A stretch of 64,000 nucleotides of DNA from positions 38,849,457 through 38,913,456 of the forward strand of contig OZ007579.1 of assembly GCA_963931925.1 (NCBI GenBank), written 5' to 3'. Of the stretch, positions 40,301 through 52,300 are shown in pieces. The notes below the pieces were generated by a model that saw nothing but the letters and a program-made list of their open reading frames with translations, was not told where the DNA came from and did not search any database. The DNA comes from Onchidella celtica (taxonomy: Eukaryota; Mollusca; Gastropoda; Systellommatophora; Onchidiidae). Each line of letters begins with the position of its first letter. Within the stretch, counting starts at the first letter, position 1. The position numbers and the translations under genes are program-made.

Positions 40301-43300
40301 TGTCAGGTGTTTTGACTCGTTCAGTAAATATTAGTATGTTCCCGAATATTCGATAACACTGTGGATAAGGATGTTTACGCCAGATTTGGCCTTGAGTGAT
40401 GTAACCTGATAACGTATTGATGCGTGATTGGTTAGTTTGTGCGAGGGCAAAGGTAACGTTTATTTCGGGAACTTTCTGTAGGAATGTTTATATATATAGA
40501 CCTGTGTGAGTGGTTGGTGGGGTGAGTAAGTGAGTTTCCTTTTGTGTGGCGTAGATATTTAGTTTCGCTGGTGTCTTCCTAGTAATTTATTGTTCACTAT
40601 ACAGTTATTAAACTTTAGTATTATTTAATCTATCGTCGGATCTCGTGTTTATTCATTTTACAGCTGTAATAGTTTCGTTTTCTAAAGGGTTGTAGTTAGA
40701 TCAACTAACTCCCCCCTACTATAACGTGCTAGAACAACCTCAGCTGTTACACCTATGAAGGAGTGAGAGATCTGTTCGTCAGAGAGCAATTCATGGATGC
40801 CTGCCCACCAGACCTTGCAACCCATGTGAGGGAGAGGAAACCAAAGACGCTACAGGACATCGCAGATTCAGCGGAGGCGTACCTGGTAGCGAGGAACCGG
40901 ACGCTCAGCGGGAGCGCCAGACTGCAGAGCCGGCCAGTGCGACAGAGGCCCAACGGAGACAGAAGCCCACAGGTCTGCCATAGGTGCCAGAGGCCGGGAC
41001 ACAAGGCGACGGAGTGTCGTGCAAAGTTAAACGACAAAGGTGAGTTGAAATGTTACCTTTGTGGAAAGCCAGGCCACGTTCGGAGGATGTGTCCAGCCCA
41101 GAAGGATATGGGACGAGGCAAGCCGAACAAGGCGGCGGCGGCCGTAGTGATAGCGGCGGACGAGTCGTCGAGACAGGATGCGACGACGGCTGACACCAGC
41201 ATCAACGTTCAAGCGGTAATGAAGGACGGGAAGCTACAGTTAGCGGTGCCTGTTACGTGCGGAGGATGCAGTGACGGAAGGACCGTGGAGAAGCTGAAGT
41301 TACCAATGATGAAGGGCTTGATTGGAAATCGAGCAGTAGACGTCCTAAGAGATACCGGCTGTGAAGGTGTAGTGGTGCGGCGAGCACTGGTGGACGACGG
41401 ACAGCTCACCGGTGGGAAGAAACTTATCGCGAGGATCGATAACTCCTTGCTAGCGGCGGAGGAAGCCGTTATCGACGTGAAGACGCCTTACCTGACGGGC
41501 AAAGTGACGGCGCTGTGTCTCCCGGAGACCATCTGCGACCTAGTAGTCGGGAACGTGGACGGAGCGAAGGATCCGTACGACCCTGATACTGAGGTGATGG
41601 TAGGAGCGGTGACCACGAGGGCCCAGGAGAAGGGGAAGGACCGGTCTACGTCGCTGAAGGTGCCGAGGGCAGAACGGCACGCGGGAGTGGATAGAGAGGA
41701 ACTTATCCGACTCCAAGAAGAAGACGAAGTCATTAGGAAGTTAGAGCAGAAGAAGATCCCAACTAATAGAGGCAATAAATCTGTTCATTTTGAGAAACAT
41801 GGAGGAGTACTGTACCGGATCTACAAGGACCTGAGACAGGCGACTGTTATAAGGCAAGTGGTACTACCCGAGAAACTGAGAGAGTATGTACTGAGTGTAG
41901 CCCACGATTCGATCGTCGGAGGACACCTCGGCGTGAAGAAAACCAAAGACAGAGTTATGAGCAATTTTTATTGGCCTGGAATTGAAGGTGACGTCGCGAG
42001 ATACTGCCGCTCATGCGACATATGCCAGAGGACGGTGAACAAAGGAGCGACCCCAAAGGTGCACCTGCAGAGTATGCCAGTAGTGGACGTACCATTTAGG
42101 CGAGTGGCCGTGGACTTAGTAGGACCTATCGACCCCCCAAGTGAAGGTGGACATCGGTATATCCTGGTGTACATAGACTACGCTACTCGCTACCCTGAAG
42201 CCACACCCTTGAAGAAGATCGACGCAGAAACGGTAGCAGAAGCCTTAGTGAACATCTACAGCCGTTTGGGTGTGCCCGGAGAGATCTTGTCGGACCAAGG
42301 GACCCAGTTTATGTCAGATGTCATGAAGGAAACGAATAGACTACTGGGAATTCGACAGTCGACCACTACAATCTACCACCCTATGTGCAACGGGTTGGTG
42401 GAGCGATTCAACGGCACGCTGAAGAAAACATTGAGACGACTGTGCGCAGAGCAACCCAAGCAGTGGCACAGATACATCAACCCGCTGCTCTTCGCATATC
42501 GTGAAGTTCCCCAAGAGTCGACCAAGTTTGCCCCATTCGAGTTGCTGTATGGGAGAACTGTGAGAGGACCAATGCACATTTTACGACAACTATGGACCAA
42601 GGATGTAGAGGAGCCGGAAACGAAGACCAGTTACCAGTACGTCATGGAACTACGTGAGAGGCTGGAGGACACATGGAAGTTAGCGACGGAAGAACTCTCC
42701 AAGGCTCAAGGTAGACAGAAGACCTACTACGACCGGAAAGCGCGAGAGAGGAAGTTCCGCCCCGGAGATGAAGTGTTGGTGCTACTGCCGACGAACACTA
42801 ACAAGCTCCTAGTCCAATGGAAGGGACCATATAAGGTAGTCTCAGTTGTCGGTGTTAACGACTATAGAGTCAAGATGGGTGCAAGAGAAAAGACCTTGCA
42901 CGCCAACCTCCTCAAGAGATACATTCCAAGGACGTCAAAAGCAGCAGCAGTGGTAATGGAACCGAGACCTGTTGTGACCGAGATGTATGGGATGGACAAC
43001 AGTAGGAGAGATACCACGCCTGGACATGTCAACGCCATAAAGGACGGCGGCGGTGATGGTGCTGAGACTGTGCTGGCTGAGGACGACCTGATGGATGAGA
43101 TTCGACCTATGGAGTCAGCTGGCATGACAATTATCGAGGACTGCGACCTGGAAGGCGACAACGGTGGAACGACGGAGGACCTTGCCGACCTAGGAAGCTG
43201 GAACCAGAATGAAGGCTACAGAGATGTCCAGTATGGAACGCAACTGACGTCGGAACAACGTCAAGAACTCTGCGATGTGGTGAAGGATTACCAACACGTC

Positions 43301-46300
43301 TTCACCAATCTCCCTGGATGCTGTCAGTTGGGTGAACATCGCATCGACCTTACGACAGAAGTACCAGTTCGTCAACGACCATACCCGGTGCCCTACGCTA
43401 TGCGCGACTCCTTGAAGGAGGAGCTTACCACCATGGAACGGCTGGGCATCATTCGAAGGAGCTCATCAGCTTATGCTTCACCTATTGTTGTCGTCAAGAA
43501 GAAGGACGGATCCAACCGAGTCTGCATCGACTACAGGAGGTTAAACAAGATCACAGTATTCGACCCTCATCCGACAGCAGCGCCATCAGAAGTGTTTCAG
43601 AGTCTCTCGAGAGGAAAATTATTCTCTCGGATTGACCTGAGCAAGGGATACTGGCAAGTGAAAGTTCGAGAGCAAGACATTCCCAAGACGGCGTTCGTCA
43701 CCATGGGCGAGCACTATGAATTCATTCGGATGCCTTTTGGGATGATGAACTCAGGAGCCACGCTGAACAGGATCGTAAAGCCATTGATCCGTGGAATGAA
43801 CAATGTGACAGCATATGTGGACGACCTGCTGATTCATACAGAGACATTCGACGAGCATGTGAAGACTCTCAAGGACTTACTGCAGAGGATGGACCAAGCT
43901 GGATTAACTGCAAGACCATCCAAGTGTCTGATTGGAACGTCTGAAGTAGACTTTGTTGGACACTTAGTGGGAGAAGGTATGATTGGCCTGTAAGAAGAGA
44001 ATGTATGTAAGGTACGAGATGCACCCAGACCCACCACTAAGAAGGAAGTGAAAGCATTCTTAGGATTAGTGGGATATTACCATGAATTTATTCCTAACTT
44101 TTCAGCGATTGCATCACCATTGTCTGATTTACTTAGAAAGGGTCAGCCCAATATAGTTCAGTGGGATGAAACGCAGGAGAAAGCGTACACCTCTTTGAAG
44201 AATGTCATTATCTCCAAACCCGTGTTATGTTTGCCAGATTTTTCCAAAGAGTTTGTCTTAGCAACTGATGCATCAGATCGCGGATTAGGCGCTAGTCTTA
44301 TGCAGGAACACGAGGGAAAGTTGTACCCTGTGGCATATGCTAGTCGTAAGCTATTGCCTCGTGAGACAAAATATTCGGTCTCAGAGCGCGAATGTTTAGC
44401 TATTGTTTGGGCTGTAAAAAAGTTTACTTTGTATTTGTATGGAAAGGAGTTTGTGCTCCAAACTGACCATCGGTCATTAGAGTTTTTGAACTCTGCCAAG
44501 TTTGACAGTCCAAAGTTATTACGATGGAGTTTATTTTTACAGTCTTATCGATTCAGGATTCACTATGTAAAAGGCAGAGAAAATGTCTGTGCCGATTTCC
44601 TGAGCAGGGTATTTTAAAGTAGTACACTATCAGTGAAATGCATTGTAACCCATACTTTTGTCTACTAGATGAATTTCTAGGACGGCAGTATTGTACTGTA
44701 ATTGGGGACATAGTTCATCTGTGACTGAATATTGAATTGATGGCTGATAGAGAGTCATGATGTGTTAGTCACATTTTGATTTTATGCTATGTCATATTAG
44801 TTACCAATGGAACTTGGTGTAATTTTTGGAAAATGTAACCCAAATGGGGACTGCGAGCAAGCAGTGTTTGTGTTATATTGCAATGTTGTAACTTGTTTGA
44901 CCTAATATGATGAAGAAAGACCCTAATCAGTGGTCGGTATGTATTGGTATTTTTGCCATTGTACGTATGAGTTATACATTTTGGAGATAACCATGTTATG
45001 TACAACAAGTTATATGCTATGATTCGTGCACGAAGCATTGTGTAAACGATGGGCCATCGTTTCACCTTATATGATTTGTAATAATATCATTGACCATTGT
45101 TTCACCACAGTGGTGGCGTTGTGTTATTTTGACTAGTAGGCCTAATGTTTACTATTGGGAAGCAAGGACGGTATTGTATTAGTTATGGTATTAGTGATGC
45201 AAAGGATATTGCATTGTATTGTATTTGTGATGACATTCGGGAAGACACTGAAATTGTTAATAATTGTAATAGAATTAGCAACTACCTTTGTGAGATTGGG
45301 AGTACTGTAAGATTGTTATTTCAAGATATTGCAGACGCTGAATAATGTTTTGGAGTTGAAAAATATTCAACTTAAATTGGGGAGTTGTGTAGCATCTGCA
45401 AGCTATCCCTTGCCCTCCCCCGTTTTCTTCGTACACTGGTGAACATGTGTTCATTTCTTCTTTCATTTTATTGTTGACGACCGCCAGAGTGTACTGTACT
45501 CCGTGACCTGACCTTCTTTTCTAGTGAGTAGTTTTTTTCCTCGCTCGCTTGTTGTCAGTGTTTTGACTCGTTCAGTAAATATTAGTATGTTCCCGAATAT
45601 TCGATAACGTTGTGGAAACGAATGTTTACGCCAGATTTGGCCCTGAGTGATGTAACCTGATGACGTATTGATGCGTGATTGGTTAGTTTGTGCGAGGGCA
45701 AAGGTAACGTTTATTTCGGGAACTTTCTGTAGGAATGTTTATATATATAGACCTGTGTGAGTGGTTGGTGGGGTGAGTAAGTGAGTTTCCTTTTGTGTGG
45801 CGTAGATATTTAGTTTCGCTGGTGTCTTCCTAGTAATTTATTGTTCATTATACAGTTATTAAACTTTAGTATTATTTAATCTATCGTCGGATCTCGTGTT
45901 TATTTATTTTACAGCTGTAATAGTTTCGTTTTCTAAAGGGTTGTAGTTAGATCAACTAACTCCCCCCTACTATAACGTGCTAGAACAACCTCAGCTGTTA
46001 CATACACATTATTTTACAAGATGTATAGTGACTTTCTTTACAGTGTATAATGCCACATTTTGAGCATACAAGCAGCTAGCCCTGAGCTCTTATAGGAGAA
46101 TAATGACTAAAATTGCTTTTACAATTAATTAATCAAATAGGAGACAACAAAATGACTGACATGATGGCGGGAATATATATTTTTAGACACTTCCACATTC
46201 CACAGAGACTGACCACTAACTATGTAGTGAGTGATTCTGTGCTCATCACTGTAAGATATTAGCCAACCCTTCCAAAAAGAACACTTTGAACCCATTAACC

Positions 46301-49300
46301 ATCAGAACATCAGACATCTTTACAAAGCCTACTGTTAGGGGAGCATGGTATTTTACATCATAAGACACTGCTGAACAGTGAAAACAACTCCGTATTTTCT
46401 CTATTAGGCTTTGTAATGAGACTACGCTGCCCCAACATAATAATAATAATAATAAAGGAGATCTTTTATATAGCGCCTAACCCCAACAAGTTCGCTCTAG
46501 GTGCTTTACAGAAAGCTTTGATCTCTTGATTTGCATCTCTCTCTCTCTTTCCTTCTCTCTCCCTCTCTTTCTCTCACTCTCTGTATCTCAGCAAATTGTA
46601 ACGCAGCCTGCTAGGCGCAGTTCACAACTCACAACAGTTCACAACTCACAGCTGTATTGTAAAGGATCATAATAATAATTGAATATATATTAATATATAT
46701 TTAATAATGAATAATAAGTTTTGGGGGGGGGGGGGGGGGGGGTGTGTGACAGGGATAAATTTTAATCTATTAATTTTAACATGGATAAGAAAAGCTGGCC
46801 ATGTTAGGCTAGAAAACATGACATGGAAAACAGAAGGCACACCTTCAGAAATTGTCCTCAATGAGCATATTACAAATAAATACATAGAATTTCATTTACC
46901 TACTGCAAACTATATTAATTTCAGGGGATTTAAGTGAAAACCACATGTTTCTAGGTTTTGTGGTTGTCTCAGAGTTCTCAGAGTAAGTTATGCTACTTGA
47001 TCTTATTTAAACTAGTTGAGCCGCTGACTCGGGGATAATACAGATGTGATGTTTAAAGTTGAGTTTCGATCACCAGTGTGTAAATTGAGGCAGAGAACGA
47101 AATTTCCTGATATACTTTTTAATTTTACACAAAGAAAATGCGCCTCTTTTTTTTGTACCCACTCAAGAGGTCAAAGCATTTCTTCTGTTCAGCTCAGTTG
47201 TGGTTCAAAATCAACAAAAGTATAAAAAATATAGCAAATTTCAAGACCTTTTAAAATATGCCCATATACAACTTCATGTCTTTCTATGAGTATTATGATA
47301 TTTTCTGGAATTTAAAGCTCAGTGTTTAAAAAGGTTTTCAGGATTAAACTGGAGGCTTAACTACCCTTATGATGGAACTTTACTTTTCATGTTATACATT
47401 AGCTGCAGTACATTCTCACCACAATGACATTTCCTGCTGGTGGTACTGGAGCCATGGTCATTGTGTAAGTAAAATCTTTGAGGAACAGGTACATTTCTTC
47501 CAGATCTCTCTCAACATGGCTGATCATACTGTGGGGACAAAGGAAAATGACATGCCAGCATTCGTTAACAAAGTGATAAAGTATCAAGATTCTCATAAGA
47601 CCAATATTGTAGGTGATCTTCAGAGGAAGAGATTTAGCACATTTACAAAATATATCCTATACCTAAACACATTCTAAAACTCTACAGATAAAACAATTTC
47701 ATATGGGCCTTTTCCTGATGGATTTTTATTTGTAAAATTTTATTTGTTAAGGCTGTGAGAGTTGAGCTACAATAGGTCACCCCCAAAAACCATTAAAGGT
47801 GCAAAGTGGCCATTCTTGTGCTGATGCACCGTGTTAAAGCCAAACTGAAACAAACAAATCAGAGGGAGATAACCCATCAATTGGTAAAGACATTCCTTCA
47901 TGTATGATGTTCCAATGCAAGATTATAGGCTACCGTGTTATCCCACCTGCTGACTGACCTTGCTACACACATCAGTGGCGTTGAATGATAATTATGTTGT
48001 GTATCAATGCCCTACTCGTAACCCTCCCTACATCCTGTTCGCTGCAATACCCTTGCCTTCCTGTGGATCACTGGTGTGAAAAGTGTCTGAATCGGGCTTT
48101 TATGGGTATTACGGTTTTCAGCAGGCAGGAAATTCGAAGTTATGTTGCTATGAGCAAGCTTGATGACTTCAAATGATAGGAAATTGGTCGGTTCAAATTT
48201 GAATTATGGAAGAAAGATTAGCAGAGATAAAGAAGAACAAAAGACCAGGCTCTGAAATTACCTCAATTTAACAGAAATTCGGATTATCAAAGTTCGATTT
48301 ACGTGGACTCCACTGTATGCAGATTGATTTTGTGGGAAGTTAGAAATGAGTTCAAATTTAATTTCCTTTCTCAAACCCAGGATTACCTTGTAAAATAACA
48401 TTCAAATGTAGTTTGTGATAAAATGATATAATCTAATATCATTCCACCATTATAAAACATACCGGTGGCATACAACAGCATTACCTGTAGTCTGCACATG
48501 AAACTTTGCGTTCTGAAGGGAAATTTCATGACAAATACCATGGTGAAGTCAAAATCACAATCAGATTGATGGAAAATGTCGATGTTGTACAATATCACAC
48601 AACACTAGCCACACAACGCGAAATTACTAAACCTTTAAAGAGTCATAGTCATAACTTTTACATTTATCATCCGGTTTTACAATTTCAAAAACCACCTAAA
48701 CTATGTAAATAGCAAACCAGAAACAGCATTAAAGAGGTCTGACAACATAATAATAGGGAATGTGTTTAGCAATATCAGTAATAAAATATTTACATAATGC
48801 ATGTAGGCCCTCTTTAAATTTTTTCCAACTGGTCATCAAAATGCTTAACATGCTTTTGCAATTATAAAGCATGCATAATTTAAAAATGAAAAAAAAACAA
48901 AACTATTTACACTTTTGATTGTGCTGACAGTGACATGTGTCACGTCTCATCGTGTTATTTTACGACCGGTAATAAAAGGGAGAGGGTATGAGGTGGAAGG
49001 GCAGAGGAAGAAAGAGAGAGAGAGAGAGAGGTTCAGTGCATAAAGTGCATTAACATTTTGAAGATTAGTACAACAAAATAAGAATTATCTTGTACTTGGT
49101 GGCAAGGCCAAACATGTGGCAGAGTAGATCTCTAGATCTAGACTAGGCGTTACTAACACCTAGAGCCAGATCTATGATTACAAACAGCAAAAGCAATGAC
49201 AGTACCAGCTGTGAATGAACAGGGGAAATAGGGATTCCCCGGTGATGTTTTCTATTTAAAGTATCAGAATAACCTAAGAACCAATGAAATGTCGCGAGTC

Positions 49301-52300
49301 GTGGTATCGATCAATAGAATCAGGGGCCGTAACCTACTTCGGGAGATTGACAATGCATGCTTTTGCATGAAAAAGTGCCTTTTCCGGCGTAAAATGACTT
49401 TCGAAATTCATTAAAAAAATAGAAGTACGCATAACACCTGCATAAATTATATATGAGAAGAAAGTTTACCATGTCTAGGTCATTCCTTGAAGCTCAAAAA
49501 ATGAAAAACATCTTTCTGGTTCCCGGAATAATTTCCGAGTTTTCCCTGTTGTTTTTCGTCTGTCCCACGGTGTACGCCAATGAAAAGCTGCGCAGCACAA
49601 AGGGGACTACTTTATCTTTCCTGCTGTGTAATTTATTTTGTTGTACTACATCACTTAGGGGGTAAAATTAAATGCGAAACATGGGTACCCCCCAAAACAT
49701 ATTATCGTCAGCTCCACTTCAGTGGACGAATTGCGCCAGAGTTGAAAATCCCTCTTCACTCGACAGGCATTCGATCTGTGTAGCACTTATCGCAACAAAA
49801 CACATATGTATGAAAGCAGTGTCCATTTCCGCTTATTTTGGTACTTATTTCATTGTGATGGTGTATAAAGCAAGAAAGTTACAATCATTTGAAGGAGAAG
49901 AACTAGACTGGCGCTAGCTGAACGCCATTATGTCAGGCCGGAAAGCGGCACGATTAGCCTTGCTATGTTATGTTACACTGAGGTTTGCCGCGGATGCCAT
50001 TCCTAAATGCTGCCTGAGAGTTGGAGAAAAGGCTGTAACACTGAAATAATTGCTCACCATGAGAGACATTCCTTCATGGCGTAGAAGTAAGGATATTTGG
50101 AGACCAGCACACAGCACTGAGGGATGTAGCAGCAAATGCTGTCCACGGGCAACTCGTACTGATCACTTCTGTGGTACGGGTCATCTAGTTCATAAGTTAT
50201 TGTTCCATCACTTTCCTGAAACACATTATGTGTTCATCAATCACATACGTCATGCGACCAACCTCTGTGTCATCACACATGTCACAAATCCTAAGCATTT
50301 TTAGAAATGTCACAAATTCCACTTGTCACCCAACAGCTTTGAATAATACAAGGATTCATTTTCTGTCACTATAGACATGTAACCACAGGGAGAGCACAAG
50401 AAACAGCTGCAATGGACTAAGTTTATTAAGTAACTATGTTTACAACATTTCTGAAAATAAAACACTCCTCCATATTGAAAAATGTCATCATTCTTGACAT
50501 GGGACATCACTATGTCTACATACAAGGCATCATATTCATTACCAGCATGTTTACCACAAGGACAGGCTTTTCTCATGCTGCGACCGACACTCATAGCCCG
50601 CTGTCCGGTCAGTGACCTTACTCACGGAGATCGTACCTGGGTCGCACTGACCCTTGCCGAAGTACAATGACCACACTACCGCTGTCCACATGGCTTGGTT
50701 TTTATTGATTGGTATGAAAACATTCGCTGCTATGCTTTATCACGCTTGATAATGGATTAACCAGCGAAACCTTTGTCTGTAAGTCTCTAACCAATGATCT
50801 GACTTACGAAACTAAACTGACAGCTGTACTTTTCGTGAGAACAAAGTATGATAACTAGCCATGCCCTCCCAAGCCCGAAACAAATGGTTTCATCCTAATT
50901 GACACATACTAATGAACCAATGTGTGCATTTGGGACAAAGATCGTTTCAGAGCTTGTTTCTGATTGATTCTCAGATACAGACAACTCTAGATGATGGTCA
51001 GCTTGTGAGAAAATGAGATAATATTGCAAATTTATTGAGCAACAGTTTCGCATATCGATGTTACATCTTTTGAAAGCGTGGGGAGAGCCTTTGAAAGCTT
51101 AGTCTTTGTGATTCCGACCAGTGGTTCACTGGTTAACATGTCCTTGTCACAATGCTCTTGATTTAGAAGAGATACAGTGAGCAGTAAGATGGTAGTTACG
51201 TCTCAAAGAGGTCAGTGACCCGACGCGTGAAAATCCGGCTTGCGCGCTGCGTGGTCAGCTTGACCTTGCCGACTTTGTCCACCTGTGCAGAGTGAGTGCA
51301 TGGAAAGCTGATGCCAACATATGCCGCCCTTTGCAGGGTGAGGGTTAACTATACATAAAGCTACTTGGTGACAACACAGTAAACAGAGCATGTAGATTGT
51401 TTTGTTCATAAACTAACCATAGAAACTATTTTCCTTCAAATGATGCTCAGAAGTACACCAAAATTATCTGACTATTTATAAATACATAAATAAATTTGTA
51501 GGGTGTCAGAGAGAGGAGGAAAATTTAACCTCATCTTCTTTTTTTTTTTTTCTTTTTCATTAACACTTTTCCATCACATAGGAATTTTGGGAATTTCCCT
51601 TCCTGTAACATGGCTCAATGCTGTCAAGAAGTGAAATCAGGTGGTAGTCAAAAAATTTTTATTTCTCAACAACGGGGTGATATTTTTCCACGAAACTTTC
51701 AGGACTTCTCAAACACATAATAATTCTTCTTCTTCTGGTAAACTCTCCTAACCATTCATTGCTGTATGTGTCCATGTAGTCACAATCATCCCGGATGAAG
51801 CCATTGGGGTTAGGTCTGGGCTAAATTGGTGTAGGTCTAGGCCTTTCGGCCTGGGTTTCATTGTCACCGACGTCACCTTCCGATTCTGATCCCGTTCTGC
51901 TACTCGAATTATCATCAGAGAAGTCTCTCATGCACCTATCTAGGCTTTCAACATTATTTCTTCCTAAATCGATACTCGCGGTATCATGCAAGTCTTCGCC
52001 AAAATCGCTGTCATACCGAAAAACCGACTGATCGTTTGGCGCTTTCATTTTTGCCTCTCACGGCTGTCAGTGGCGGTATACTATCACAAAAACACGCAAA
52101 AAGTACCGATACACACTTATTAATACAGAACAAAGTAGTCCAAAAGAGGAAACCAAGAAGGGAGGCTACTACAACAATGTTTATGGTCGCCAGGTATGCA
52201 CTCACTGATCGGCAGGGTGTGGCGCGAGGACAAGTGCGTGGTACTCGTCGATCAGCGGGATGTGATGGAAAAGTGTTAAAGACACATTTATGGCTGGCCC

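Larger units (their letters stand above)
38778..46002 (+). mobile_element. Element B: Gmr1-type Ty3/gypsy element with a nested solo LTR
   Basis: A 7,225-base element with outer LTRs of 615 bases (38778-39392 and 45388-46002) that differ at one base I could see, and a 5-bp target duplication TACAC (38773-38777 and 46003-46007). It has an 18-base tRNA-Pro primer site and one gag-pol frame in the order gag, protease, integrase, reverse transcriptase, RNase H. A 617-base LTR of the same family sits inside gag with its own CCTAT duplication, and a TAA interrupts pol at 43991-43993. It is antisense in a DENND3-like intron and is coding-defective as read. Confidence 0.95.

Noticed and set aside
38778..46002. 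env gene in the LTR elements
   Set aside because: The regions after RNase H or integrase in all four elements lack a long frame, signal peptide or membrane segment.
51821..52048. Acidic Ser-rich frame as a possible piggyBac-type N-terminus
   Set aside because: Composition alone is suggestive, but no catalytic part or terminal repeats were found near it.
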